Assembly (NCBI GenBank): GCA_002699125.1
Contig: PABI01000156.1
Location: 1-46,339, forward strand
Reading direction: 5' to 3'
DNA length: 46,339 bases
From: Anaerolineaceae bacterium
Lineage (GTDB): Bacteria > Chloroflexota > Anaerolineae > Promineifilales > Promineifilaceae
Both the position numbers and the translations under genes were made by a program. Below the pieces are notes generated by a model. It was given only the letters and a program-made list of their open reading frames with translations, ran no database searches and was not told the DNA's origin. This document shows, piece after piece, positions 35,848 to 44,251 of this stretch. How positions within the stretch are numbered: the stretch's first letter is position 1; each line of letters opens with the position of its first letter.

Positions 35848-36582
35848 ATGAAACGAGCAGACGGCCGTTCCCCCAACCAATTACGTCCCATCACCTTTGT
35901 GCCCCATTTCACCAAAATGGCCGAAGGCTCCGTCCTGGCCAAATTTGGCGAGACGCACGTGTTGTGCAACGTTACCATCGAAGAGAGCCTGCCGCCGTGG
36001 CTGCGCAATCAGCCGGATCCGCACGGCTGGCTGACGGCCGAATATGCCATGCTGCCGCGCAGCACCCAACAGCGCACCCGGCGCGAGCAGCGCTGGCCCA
36101 AAGGCCGCACGCAGGAAATCTCGCGGCTTATTGGGCGCAGCCTGCGCATGGCGCTGGATTTGTCATTGCTGGCCGAACGCACCATCACGGTAGACTGCGA
36201 CGTGCTGCAAGCGGATGGCGGCACGCGCACCACGGCAATTTGTGGCGGCTGGGTGGCTTTGCAGCTGGCGTTACGGCCGCTCATCGCCCAGGATATTTTG
36301 CCCGCCGCCGTGATCAAGCAGCAGATTGCCGCCATTAGCGTGGGGATTGTTGATGGCGTGCCGCTGCTTGATTTGCCGTACGTAGAAGACGTTGCCGCCG
36401 AGGTGGACATGAACGTGGTAATGGCGTCAAATGACGGGGCCGCCGGTTTGTTGGTGGAAGTGCAGGGGACGGGCGAAAAAGCACCGTTCAGCCGGGCCGA
36501 ATTTGACCAGCTGCTGACGCTGGCTGAGCAAGGAATTCGGGAAATTACGGCCGTTCAGGAACAAATTGTGAGTAGCTCATAA
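35848..36582 (+). CDS. rph: Ribonuclease PH
   Basis: 244 aa, standard size. The N-terminal motif MKRADGRSPNQLRPI fits, followed by GSVLAKFGETHVLCNVTIEE, the catalytic region TAEYAMLPRST and QRTRREQRW, and VDCDVLQADGGTRTTAI. It removes 3'-extra nucleotides from tRNA by phosphorolysis as a hexamer in the cytoplasm. The start at 35848 fits the family N-terminus. TATACT (35835-35840) ends 7 bp before the ATG, so the transcript is probably leaderless. It is divergent from the alpha/beta hydrolase. Confidence 0.97.
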   Translation: MKRADGRSPNQLRPITFVPHFTKMAEGSVLAKFGETHVLCNVTIEESLPPWLRNQPDPHGWLTAEYAMLPRSTQQRTRREQRWPKGRTQEISRLIGRSLRMALDLSLLAERTITVDCDVLQADGGTRTTAICGGWVALQLALRPLIAQDILPAAVIKQQIAAISVGIVDGVPLLDLPYVEDVAAEVDMNVVMASNDGAAGLLVEVQGTGEKAPFSRAEFDQLLTLAEQGIREITAVQEQIVSSS

Positions 36583-36634
36583 TTAATTCGGAATTTTTGA
36601 TATTTCGTATAGTATTTGTGAAAAACGGCCGTTT

Positions 36635-37048
36635 TTGCCCCAAAATCGGCCTGAAATCGGGAAAACACCTTTGAAAACAGCCCCCCAACAACCCAAACCC
36701 AATTGGCTCAAAGCCATTTTGCAGATGAAATGTCCCAACTGTCGGCAAGGGAATGTTTTCCATACGCCTATGCGAATGCATGAAGATTGTCCCCAATGCG
36801 GCATCCACTTTGAGCGCGAGGACGGCTACTTTATGATGGCTGTGTTTGTGGGATACGTGATGAGTTTTTTCATTGCCGTACCGGCGGTGGTGATTTTGTA
36901 TTTTACGATACGGCCGTCCATCTGGGGCTATCTCATCGGCGCAACTGTGGCGCTCTTGCTGGCTTCCCCCCTCATCTTCCACTACGCTCGCGTCGTCTGG
37001 ATGTTCATCGATCAACTGCTGGACCCTCGCCCAGAGTCCAAAAGTTAG
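36635..37048 (+). CDS. DUF983 membrane protein with zinc-ribbon-like N-terminus
   Basis: 137 aa from a TTG start, the only upstream start in this frame; Met31 (MKCPNC) is an alternative. Two CPxC pairs, KCPNCRQGN and DCPQCGIHFE, form a probable zinc site near residues 32-58. Two hydrophobic helices follow (about 68-90 and 95-115). The pattern KCPNCRxGxxF, H-E-DCPxCGxxFEREDGYF is the DUF983 signature. Its function is unknown; some relatives sit near haem-copper oxidase genes, which is not so here. The long frame on the opposite strand is a shadow. Confidence 0.88.
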   Translation: MPQNRPEIGKTPLKTAPQQPKPNWLKAILQMKCPNCRQGNVFHTPMRMHEDCPQCGIHFEREDGYFMMAVFVGYVMSFFIAVPAVVILYFTIRPSIWGYLIGATVALLLASPLIFHYARVVWMFIDQLLDPRPESKS

Positions 37049-37103
37049 TTTGCCAGTAAGCGAGTTTGCCAGTTGGCAAGTGCTCAGGCGACCCAAGTCT
37101 CTC

Positions 37104-37134
37104 TACCTGCCACTTTTCACTTCTCACTTTTTAC
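37104..37134. repeat. Heptamer array, AAAGTGA family (complement orientation), over a stop codon
   Basis: CCACTTTT, CACTTCT, CACTTTTT in tandem. On the minus strand the TAA stop of the methyltransferase (37131-37133) falls at the array edge. Just to the left (about 37048-37075) GTTTGCCAG repeats hint at another short array. Confidence 0.75.
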
Positions 37135-37865
37135 GCCATTGGCTTGATTGCGCCGAAGGCGGCAAACACACTGTTCTTGTGCAAAATCTCTGCCTGCACA
37201 AAGCCAACTTCGCGTAACAGATCAATTTGGAAGAGCAGGGGGCGGGGGGAATCCTCGGCAGCGATGTAGGCGAAGACGTGGTCGCGGTATGCTTCATCTT
37301 TGAGTTCGGTGAGGTAACGGCCGTATCGCTCAATCATCATTTGCTCAATGGGAACGGCCGTATGCGTCACCAGGTCAGAAATCCACAATGAGCCGCCCGG
37401 CTTCAACGCCCGGAAGAACTTTTGGAAAACGGTCGTCCACTCCGCCTCCTCCCGCAAATGGTGCAAAACAGCCGCCGCCATGATGATGTCAAACTGATTT
37501 TCCCCTAACTCAAGTTCACGGATATCGGATTGGTGGGTGTGGATACGGCCGTTTGTCACCGCCTGCACCCTCGCTTTGGCCCGCATGAGCATGGGCCGGC
37601 TCAGATCAATGAGCGTGACGTCTCGATTGGGCAGCTTTTCCAGCAGCTTCAAACTGTAATTTCCTGCGCCACAGCCCACGTCTAAAAGGTGACTTGCCTC
37701 TGGATTGGTTACAGACGCCGCGCTGGTCATGAGTTCCAACGCCAGCGGCGCATCCACTGTGGAAGATTGCCCCGTCTGCAAATTGGAAAAGCGCTCCACG
37801 TCGTTGTCAAATCGCCGGCGGATTTGCTCGACGGTTGATTTTTTCTTGAAAGTTGGATTGGTCAT
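37131..37865 (-). CDS. Class I SAM-dependent methyltransferase
   Basis: 244 aa from MTNPTFKKKS at 37865, chosen because GAGGAG lies 9 bp upstream; the frame is open farther out. Motif I LDVGCGAGNY at 61-70 binds SAM. VTLIDLSRPML (motif II), FDIIMAAAVLHHL (motif III) and LKPGGSLWISDL (motif IV-like) follow. The substrate is unknown; the HHLREEA pattern is typical of small-molecule or lipid methyltransferases. A perfect 22-bp palindrome lies in its 5' leader (37890-37911). The C-terminus is not unusual. Confidence 0.93.
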   Translation of the reverse strand: MTNPTFKKKSTVEQIRRRFDNDVERFSNLQTGQSSTVDAPLALELMTSAASVTNPEASHLLDVGCGAGNYSLKLLEKLPNRDVTLIDLSRPMLMRAKARVQAVTNGRIHTHQSDIRELELGENQFDIIMAAAVLHHLREEAEWTTVFQKFFRALKPGGSLWISDLVTHTAVPIEQMMIERYGRYLTELKDEAYRDHVFAYIAAEDSPRPLLFQIDLLREVGFVQAEILHKNSVFAAFGAIKPMA

Positions 37866-37875
37866 TGTTGCTTGC

Positions 37876-37911
37876 TCCTCAAAAAAGTAGGTCAAGTTTG
37901 CAAACTTGACC
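37876..37911 (-). terminator. Perfect palindrome plus T-run upstream of the methyltransferase
   Basis: On the minus strand GGTCAAGTTTG is followed at once by its exact complement CAAACTTGACC (37890-37911), then TACTTTTTT just before the ribosome-binding site. The layout fits an intrinsic terminator used as an attenuator, or an insulator. A related palindrome (GGTCAATTTTT and complement) precedes the DinB gene. Confidence 0.65.
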
Positions 37912-38076
37912 CACAACAATCGTAATTGAGGACAGCAAATTTGGCGAGAGGAAATTCCCAAGAAAAAGAGCCGGTGAGGGGGTGAAAAGGAAAATAGAGC
38001 TTTGCTCTTATCTCCTCGTCACCCTCCCACCAGCTCAGGAAGGCGGTAGTGGGTGCAATGCCGCAAAAAAACGAAG

Positions 38077-38475
38077 TTATGAACGGCCGTTCAGCAGCGC
38101 GCCAACTCCCAGCACAATTAATACCAGAGGCCAGAACACGCTCCAACTCAGATTCAGAAGGAAAACGGAGGCCACCATCGCCATCAGCGTGCCGCCGATC
38201 AATGCCCCGCGCGTGCTGTGGGTGATACGGCCGTCCGCCCGGTAACCCTGCCATGCCTCATTGAGCTTGCATAGTGCCGGAATCAAAATAAACAGCGCCC
38301 ACCAGTTGTGAAGATGAAAGCCGGTGAGCTGGCTCAACAAAAAGATGGTGCCGATGCCGATAAGAATTAAGCCGCCGGTGGTGTTGCCGCTGTGTCTTTT
38401 AACGCGCCGGGATTGAGACTCGCCATTCAGGGCTTCTTTTTCTGCTTCTTTCAAACTATCAATTGTGTCAGACAT
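38077..38475 (-). CDS. Small membrane protein with LiaF-type transmembrane segments
   Basis: 132 aa. The N-terminal ~30 residues are polar and charged. Four short hydrophobic segments follow (about 33-52, 58-68, 90-105, 110-128). The segments resemble the transmembrane region of LiaI/LiaF-like (DUF5668) proteins: GLILIGIGTIFLLSQL and FWPLVLIVLGVGALLNG. Such proteins often modulate cell-envelope stress signalling, but no LiaR/S pair is adjacent. It lies between the methyltransferase and sulfotransferase genes on the same strand. Confidence 0.8.
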   Translation of the reverse strand: MSDTIDSLKEAEKEALNGESQSRRVKRHSGNTTGGLILIGIGTIFLLSQLTGFHLHNWWALFILIPALCKLNEAWQGYRADGRITHSTRGALIGGTLMAMVASVFLLNLSWSVFWPLVLIVLGVGALLNGRS

Positions 38476-38578
38476 TTATCGTTACCTCCGCTTTTACCTG
38501 AACAAATCACAGTATATTTAGCTGTTTGCCCGTGATTTGCTACAACACTGCACTATACGGAGGCAGTTGGTCAAAGTT

Positions 38579-39742
38579 TCAAAGTTGGATGGTGCCGGGG
38601 ACGATGAAATCGGCCGTGTGGATAGTGGCGTGTTCTGCCAGAAGCTGGTGGATTTCTTGAAGATGTTCTTCAGTAAGCTGGTTTTGCTCGTCTTGCTTCA
38701 GGTTTTTGCGGGCCAGGCTGGACCCCTGCTGTGAATCTCGCGCAAACGCCTTCACGCCCAGGGCAAGGCGTTCTGGCGTCGTGGGCAAATCACAATATTC
38801 AAACAATGTGCGCACGATTTGTTCCGGTTCGGCAATCATATCCTCGTAGCGCACGGCGCACATGGGAATGCCCGCCTCGTACAGCTCCACGTATTTTTGC
38901 ATACCAGACAGCCAGGCCAACATGCTGAACTCCACTTTGGAGAGGGTACCGCTGGTGGCCCGATCGGCATACTGGCTGATGAGGGGCACAAATTTGCTGC
39001 GCACCCGCAAATTGGCTGGGTCCATCGCTTCATTCTCTGCCTCTACGGTTTTGAAGGCGCGGGCAATGGAGCGGGCCCGGTCTTCGGCGTTGCGGTAGAG
39101 GAAGATATGTTTGGATTGGGGTGCGACGCGGTGCAGCAGATCGATCATCACCGTGGAGAAGCTGCGGAACTTAATGGCGTACATTTTGGGGGCGATCTGG
39201 TTGGTGGGTCGGCACTGCACCTGGATGACAGCATCCAGCAGTTGCGCCATTTCATCTTCGTTGCTGCCGTCTGGCTCGCGCCGCTTGACAATTTCGGTAA
39301 ATGCTTCCGGTTCAGACAGGCTGAGCACAACCGGTAAATTGTTGAAGACGGTACTGAGCAGGGTAGAACCGCAGCGCCCCACCGAGTGGATCAGGATGAG
39401 CTGCTTGTCCGGCTGGCGCATCATGTTGGCCAGCTTGAGGAAGCTTTTGTAGCTCATGCTGTAGAGGCGGATGGCGTTGTCGTATTGAGCCTGATAGAGA
39501 AACGGCCGTTCCGACAAATCAACCTCAGGCGGCGTCTCTACAAAAATGGCTTCCCGGTTGAAATGGTTCAGCGCGTACAGGCTGATATTCGGGTCTCGGG
39601 CAATCGTTTTGAGTGAAACGGTGCCGCCGGGCGTCACGTCAAAATCGCGCAGGCTGACAAAGCTGGTGGGGTTGCGGCGTACCTTCTCGTTGATGTTGAG
39701 CACGCGGGCGTTGGTGATAAATTTGCGTAAGATTCTTTGCAT
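38579..39742 (-). CDS. Sulfotransferase-family protein
   Basis: 387 aa. The 5'-phosphosulfate-binding loop LIHSVGRCGSTLLSTVF lies near residues 117-133. The 3'-phosphate-binding region is IFLYRNAEDRARSIARAF near 217-234, and a later region VRYEDMIAEPEQIVRTLFEYC (about 315-336) is typical of PAPS-dependent sulfotransferases. The first ~110 residues are not part of the known domain and may be a substrate or partner domain. It moves sulfate from PAPS to an alcohol or amine, acceptor unknown. The gene is preceded by the terminator at 39759. Confidence 0.88.
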   Translation of the reverse strand: MQRILRKFITNARVLNINEKVRRNPTSFVSLRDFDVTPGGTVSLKTIARDPNISLYALNHFNREAIFVETPPEVDLSERPFLYQAQYDNAIRLYSMSYKSFLKLANMMRQPDKQLILIHSVGRCGSTLLSTVFNNLPVVLSLSEPEAFTEIVKRREPDGSNEDEMAQLLDAVIQVQCRPTNQIAPKMYAIKFRSFSTVMIDLLHRVAPQSKHIFLYRNAEDRARSIARAFKTVEAENEAMDPANLRVRSKFVPLISQYADRATSGTLSKVEFSMLAWLSGMQKYVELYEAGIPMCAVRYEDMIAEPEQIVRTLFEYCDLPTTPERLALGVKAFARDSQQGSSLARKNLKQDEQNQLTEEHLQEIHQLLAEHATIHTADFIVPGTIQL

Positions 39743-39758
39743 TGGTTTTCACACAAAA

Positions 39759-39787
39759 CCTGACAGCGTTTCAAGTGCTGTCAGGTT
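39759..39787 (-). terminator. Intrinsic terminator after the CoA-binding protein gene
   Basis: ACCTGACAGC and GCTGTCAGGT (10-bp perfect stem, 9-nt loop), followed on the minus strand by TTTTGTGTG. It separates the CoA-binding gene from the sulfotransferase gene. Confidence 0.7.
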
Positions 39788-39856
39788 TGTATTTTCTGTA
39801 AGATGTCTTCAATTATTGCTTTTGAATCTAACAGTTGGGCTTAAAGGTTAGGCTGT

Positions 39857-40258
39857 CTATTGAGCCCAGCGCCGGTGTTCTACCAACATGCAGGCATCTT
39901 GCACCACGTCCAGCCCGGCGGTTTTCGCTTTTTGGGCAGCGGCTTCATGGGCGATGCCAAGCTGCATCCACACGGCCTTGGCCCCAATCTCAATTGCTTC
40001 ATCAACAAACGGCGGCACGTTTTCGCTGCGCTGGAAGATCAACACCAGGTCTACCGGTTCGGTGATGTCGCTGAGGGTGGGAACGGCCGTTTCCCCCAGC
40101 CCTTCAGCTAAATTCGGATTCACGGGGATAATGCGATACCCTTGCTCCTTCAGATAAGCCGGCACGTAGTATCCAGCTTTGGTCGCCTTGGATGAAAAGC
40201 CAACAACGGCAATCGTTTTGGCCTGGGCCATAATTTTTTCCATAGTTTCTGTTTTCAT
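39857..40258 (-). CDS. CoA-binding domain protein (YccU-like)
   Basis: 133 aa. A Rossmann-type CoA-binding fold covers the protein: TIAVVGFSSKATKAGYYVPAYL (residues about 15-36), GYRIIPVNPNLAEGLGE, VDLVLIFQRSENVPPFVDEAIEIGAKAVWMQLGI and a C-terminal CMLVEHRRW. This matches the small single-domain family typified by E. coli YccU; it binds CoA-like nucleotides, but no reaction is known. The sequence before ATG 40258 has no strong ribosome-binding site. It is divergent from the Rieske gene. Confidence 0.92.
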   Translation of the reverse strand: MKTETMEKIMAQAKTIAVVGFSSKATKAGYYVPAYLKEQGYRIIPVNPNLAEGLGETAVPTLSDITEPVDLVLIFQRSENVPPFVDEAIEIGAKAVWMQLGIAHEAAAQKAKTAGLDVVQDACMLVEHRRWAQ

Positions 40259-40411
40259 TGCTTCCTCAATATTGTTTTCTTGGTTATTTTCTACCCCAAC
40301 AGGGTGTGTCGTGGCATAATGGTGCCAGACAGCTCGATTCTGGCTTTATTTTAACGTAAGCCCACCCAATGTGACGATCTTTTACTGCTCAACCATGTGG
40401 AGACTGGCTGC

Positions 40412-41537
40412 ATGAAAGCTGCTGTAGCCCCCGATTTAAGTGACTACACCTTCACTCCCGATCTTACCCAGGCTGGCACGCTGCCCGCTCGTTGGTACAC
40501 GGACCCTGCCTTTTTAACCCTGGAAAACGAACACATTTTTGCCAAAACCTGGCAGCCAGTCGGCCGCGCCGAAATGGTGCTGCGCCCCGGTGATTTTTTT
40601 ACCTGCGAACTGGCCGGGGAACCGCTGGTGATCACGCGGGATAAGGCTGGCATATTGCGCGGCTTTTACAATGTGTGCCGCCACCGGGCCGGGCCGGTGG
40701 CCAGCGGCAAGGGGAACCGCAAAAGTTTGCAGTGTCGCTATCATGGCTGGACGTATGGGTTAGACGGCCGTCTCCTCAACGCACCGGATCGCCAACTGGC
40801 GCAAAGAGGATATTTGCCTTCCTTCGGTACAAGTGGCCGAATGGGGGCCGTTCATCATGGCTTGCTTGGGCGAAAATGCGCCACCGTTGACGGCCGTCCT
40901 GGGCGATATTGAGCGCGAAGTGACCGCCAAAAATATCCCGATGGCCAACATGAGCCTGATTGAGCGGCGCGATTACACCATCAACTGCAACTGGAAGGTG
41001 TACATCGATAACTATTTGGAAGGCTACCACATTCCCATCGCGCACCCCGGCCTGTTTCGTGAGATTGATTACGACCAATACCGCGTGGAAACGTTCCCCA
41101 CCTACTCTAGGCAGCACGCGCCCATGCGCCCGGCCAGCGATGTCGAAGCGCTGGATAGAGATCGCCGTTTTTTGCGTACCGAGGCCGAAGAAGAGGCGCT
41201 GTATTATTGGGTTTTTCCCAACTTCATGCTCAACTTTTACCCGGACAACCTGCAAATCAATATCATTTTGCCACTAGGGCATGACAGTACGCTGACCATT
41301 TTTGAGTGGTATTTTGAGCAGCCGGGCACCGGCGGCGGCTGGGAAAGTATGCAGAATTCTATTGCCTTCAGCGACCAGGTGCAGCAGGAAGACATTGAGA
41401 TTTGCGAAACGGTGCAGAAAGGTTTACAGTCGAGGTCCTATGATGTCGGCCGTTTTTCTGTGCAGCGTGAAAACGGCGTCCATCATTTTCATTCGTTGCT
41501 GTATCACACCCTATCCCAATCAATCCCAAGGAGGTGA
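40412..41537 (+). pseudogene. Rieske-type ring-hydroxylating oxygenase alpha subunit, frameshifted
   Basis: Two overlapping frames together make one ~375-aa Rieske oxygenase. The first (from ATG 40412, GGAG upstream) has the 2Fe-2S ligands CRHRAG and CRYHGW. It continues to GRLLNAP and then loses homology. The second frame, entered at about 40788-40791, resumes with NWRKEDICLPS then AEWGPFIM and carries the mononuclear iron ligands (DNYLEGYHIPIAHP, two His and an upstream Asp) to a normal-looking C-terminus. A one-base net shift near 40787-40790, or a small deletion there, explains it. Either the gene is dead or the base is a sequencing error. The substrate is unknown; relatives oxidise aromatic rings or quaternary amines. 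Confidence 0.88.
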
Positions 41538-41589
41538 GGCCAGACCAGCATCTCAACAAACACATTCTTGTGAATATACGTGAACGGTG

Positions 41590-41627
41590 AACCGAAATCG
41601 GTAATCCGTGATCGGTAATCAGTTTAC
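41590..41627. repeat. Heptamer array, GGTAATC family
   Basis: GGTAATC, CGTGATC, GGTAATC, then AGTTTACCGA, the same family as at 11178. It lies between the Rieske gene and the ABC substrate-binding gene. Confidence 0.8.
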
Positions 41628-41682
41628 CGAAGACCCAAAACTATTTCCCTAACAATCAAATATTTTCTTGGAGGAGAAGCAA

Positions 41683-42540
41683 ATGAAGAAGTTATATTCG
41701 ATCTCTCTGGTTCTTGCGGCACTTAGTTTGTTGCTGGCTGCCTGTGGCGGGAGCGGAGCTGACGATCTGCTAAGTGATATTGAGGAACGCGGCACTATTC
41801 GCGTTTCCACCGATGCCAATTACGCACCCCAATCCTATCTGGATGAAAGCGGCAACTTTGTTGGTTTTGATATTGATGTGGCCACAGAGATTGCTGAACG
41901 GTTGGGCGTAGAAGTGGAATTTGTGACGCCTGACTGGGACGTCATCACTGCCGGAAACTGGGGTGGTCAGTGGGATATGAGCGTTGGCTCCATGACCGTC
42001 ACGACAGATCGTCAGCAGGTGCTCGATTTTGCCGATCCTGCTTACTATTACACCCCGGCCCAGTTTGCTGCCGCCGACGGCTCTGGTATCGACTCGCTGG
42101 ATGATATTGACGGGCAGGCAGTTTGTGTTGGCCTTTCTACCACGTATGAAACATGGCTTAGCGGCGACACCGAAGCCCTGGGTTTGCCGGAGAGCAGCTT
42201 TTATGCCGATCCGCCGGCTGACGTTTCTATTGTGCCCTTGCAAACAGACAACGACTGCTTCCAATCAATCCAGGCCGGGCGAGATGAGTTCAATGTCTTT
42301 TTGACCTCCAACACGGTTGTGCAGGCGGCCATTGATGGCGGTGTTGCTGTTTCTCGCGTGGGTTCGCCCGTTTTCTCTGAGAATCTGGCGGTAGCCTTCG
42401 ACAAGAACAGCGAGCTGAGCAATGACACGTTGGTTGAACGTGTGAGCGAAGTCATCGCCGAGATGCATGAAGATGGTACGCTGTCGGAACTCTCCATGAA
42501 GTGGTTTAGCGAAGATTTATCGATGGATCCCACCCAATAA
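41683..42540 (+). CDS. Polar amino-acid ABC transporter, substrate-binding lipoprotein
   Basis: 285 aa. The signal peptide has Cys21 in LLLAACGG, so it is lipid-anchored outside. The SBP family 3 pattern fits: GTIRVSTDANYAPQSYLDES, FDIDVATEIAERLGVEVEFV, WDMSVGSMTVTTDRQQVLDF and the late SVAF-type lobe. It delivers polar amino acids to the permease encoded next. The start ATG has GGAGGAG 7 bp upstream, a strong ribosome-binding site. A hairpin after the stop (42559-42612) may limit transcription into the permease genes, giving more binding protein than permease. Confidence 0.95.
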   Translation: MKKLYSISLVLAALSLLLAACGGSGADDLLSDIEERGTIRVSTDANYAPQSYLDESGNFVGFDIDVATEIAERLGVEVEFVTPDWDVITAGNWGGQWDMSVGSMTVTTDRQQVLDFADPAYYYTPAQFAAADGSGIDSLDDIDGQAVCVGLSTTYETWLSGDTEALGLPESSFYADPPADVSIVPLQTDNDCFQSIQAGRDEFNVFLTSNTVVQAAIDGGVAVSRVGSPVFSENLAVAFDKNSELSNDTLVERVSEVIAEMHEDGTLSELSMKWFSEDLSMDPTQ

Positions 42541-42558
42541 TTTGTTTATGTGACGCCA

Positions 42559-42616
42559 ACCTCCCGCAGGTTTCAGCCGTAAGAACGGCCGTTTAACAAG
42601 CCTGCGGGAGGTTTTG
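42559..42616 (+). terminator. Partial terminator between the binding protein and permease
   Basis: ACCTCCCGCAGG (42559-42570) and CCTGCGGGAGGT (42601-42612), a perfect 12-bp stem followed by TTTTG. The 30-nt loop itself contains an ACGGCCGT palindrome. Confidence 0.75.
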
Positions 42617-42635
42617 TAGCAACAGGAGAAGCGCC

Positions 42636-43487
42636 ATGCGCACAACGGCCGATTTAACAGATGCCACTAATCAAGCCCGCATTATTCAGGAGCTGAGGCG
42701 GCAAAAGCAGCTGCGCTTTAGTTTAGGGGTCAACGCTTCCTACATTGTACTGATGGCAATTCTCATATTTGCCTTTAGTGGATGGGAATTCACCGTTTTT
42801 GGCATTGAGTTTTCTGTTATTTCACTGGATTGGGACTTTATTTGGGAGCGTGTTCCCTTCATCTTTGGTGGCGTGGGCCTCACTATTTTGCTCTCGATTT
42901 TGTCGATTGCCCTGGCGTCGGTATTGGCGCTTTTGGGGGCACTTGGGCGATTGTCAAAATCACCGCCAGCATATGCGCTGGCCACATTTTACATCTCGTT
43001 GATTCGCGGGACGCCACTCTTACTGCAAATTATTTTCTTTTTCCTGGCGCTGCCGCAGCTGGGCATTATCTTGACCGGTCTTGGGGCCGGGGTGCTGGCA
43101 CTAGGGCTAAATTACGGTGCATATATGACGGAAATCATGCGGGCGGGCATTCAATCGGTGGGACCTGGCCAGCGGGAGGCAGCATTGGCCATCGGCATGA
43201 CACAGCGGCAAATTATGCAGCGTATCGTGCTACCACAGGCGTTTCGGCTGGTGATTCCGCCAATTGGCAACCAGTTCATTGCCATGCTCAAGGATACATC
43301 GCTCATTTCAGTAACTGGGGCCGTGTGGGAGATTTTGTGGCGGGCGCAAAAGGTAGGGCGGGCCAATTTTCGCACTTTGGAAGCGTTGTTGATTGCGGCC
43401 GTTTTCTACTGGATCATCACCATCATTTTCTCAGCGGCTCAATCACGTCTGGAAACCTACATGGCACGCGGGGAGCGAACTTTATGA
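42636..43487 (+). CDS. Polar amino-acid ABC transporter, permease
   Basis: 283 aa. About six hydrophobic segments: after a ~35-residue cytoplasmic N-terminus, TM1 is near 35-55; TM2-3 contain GGVGLTILLSILSIALASVL. The coupling loop shows the EAA-like motif EAALAIGMTQRQIMQRIVLPQAFRLVIPP near 185-213, typical of HisM/GlnP-type permeases. It forms a channel with itself and is driven by the ATPase whose start overlaps its stop (ATGA). Strong ribosome-binding site AGGAG at 9 bp. Confidence 0.95.
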   Translation: MRTTADLTDATNQARIIQELRRQKQLRFSLGVNASYIVLMAILIFAFSGWEFTVFGIEFSVISLDWDFIWERVPFIFGGVGLTILLSILSIALASVLALLGALGRLSKSPPAYALATFYISLIRGTPLLLQIIFFFLALPQLGIILTGLGAGVLALGLNYGAYMTEIMRAGIQSVGPGQREAALAIGMTQRQIMQRIVLPQAFRLVIPPIGNQFIAMLKDTSLISVTGAVWEILWRAQKVGRANFRTLEALLIAAVFYWIITIIFSAAQSRLETYMARGERTL

Positions 43488-44236
43488 GCCACATCGTGCG
43501 CGTGACCAACCTGAACAAACATTTTGACCACGTTCACGTGCTCAAGGATATTTCATTTGATGTGGCCCCGGCGGAGGTGATTTGCATTATCGGGCGCAGC
43601 GGATCGGGTAAAAGCACTTTGCTGCGCTGCGTAAATTTTCTGGAGCAACCGGAGTTTGGCACAGTGGAAGTGGATGGTGTGCGAGTGGAAGTCGGGGGCA
43701 AGGGGCAAGCGTACCAGCAGCAAATCCATGCGGTACGACTAAAAACAGGGATGGTGTTCCAATCGTTTAACCTGTTTGCCCACATGACAGCGCTGGAAAA
43801 CGTGATTGAGGGGCCGGTGACGGTGAAGGGGATGCCTAAAAAAACAGCCATCGAATTGGGAATGCACAATCTGGAGAAAGTGGGGCTGGCGGAAAAGCGG
43901 GACCAATATCCGTCGCGGCTCTCTGGCGGGCAGCAGCAGCGGGTGGCCATTGCCCGCGCCCTGGCGATGGAGCCAAAAGTGATGCTGTTCGACGAGCCGA
44001 CCTCGGCGCTGGACCCGGAGCTGATTGGGGAGGTGCTGGCGGTAATGCAGCAGCTGGTGGAAGAAGGCATGACGATGCTGACGGTGACGCATGAGATGGG
44101 TTTTGCCCGCAAGTTTGCCCACCGCATTTTGTACATGCACGACGGCCGTTTCATCGAAGAAGGTCCGCCGGAAAAACTATTTAACGACCCCGACGACGAA
44201 CGAACGCGGATGTTTTTGAGCCATTTGTTGACATAA
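43484..44236 (+). CDS. Polar amino-acid ABC transporter, ATP-binding protein
   Basis: 250 aa. Walker A GRSGSGKST, the ABC signature LSGGQQQR, Walker B VMLFDEPTSAL and the switch His in TVTHEMGF are all present. It is a GlnQ/HisP-type ATPase powering import with the adjacent permease. The ATG at 43484 overlaps the permease TGA by 4 bp, so the much longer open frame reaching back to 42830 is a shadow. The gene ends 15 bp before the DDAH-like gene. Confidence 0.96.
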   Translation: MSHIVRVTNLNKHFDHVHVLKDISFDVAPAEVICIIGRSGSGKSTLLRCVNFLEQPEFGTVEVDGVRVEVGGKGQAYQQQIHAVRLKTGMVFQSFNLFAHMTALENVIEGPVTVKGMPKKTAIELGMHNLEKVGLAEKRDQYPSRLSGGQQQRVAIARALAMEPKVMLFDEPTSALDPELIGEVLAVMQQLVEEGMTMLTVTHEMGFARKFAHRILYMHDGRFIEEGPPEKLFNDPDDERTRMFLSHLLT

Positions 44237-44251
44237 TCGATGAGGTGAACT

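Noticed and set aside
36545..37096. 183-aa minus-strand frame
   Set aside because: Antisense to the DUF983 gene, which has clear CPxC motifs and transmembrane helices.
11178..41627. Heptamer arrays as CRISPR
   Set aside because: Units are 7 bp and nearly identical with no spacers; no cas genes are present.
42830..43483. N-terminal extension of the ABC ATPase frame
   Set aside because: Overlaps the permease in another frame; the ATPase domain begins at ATG 43484, in ATGA overlap with the permease stop.
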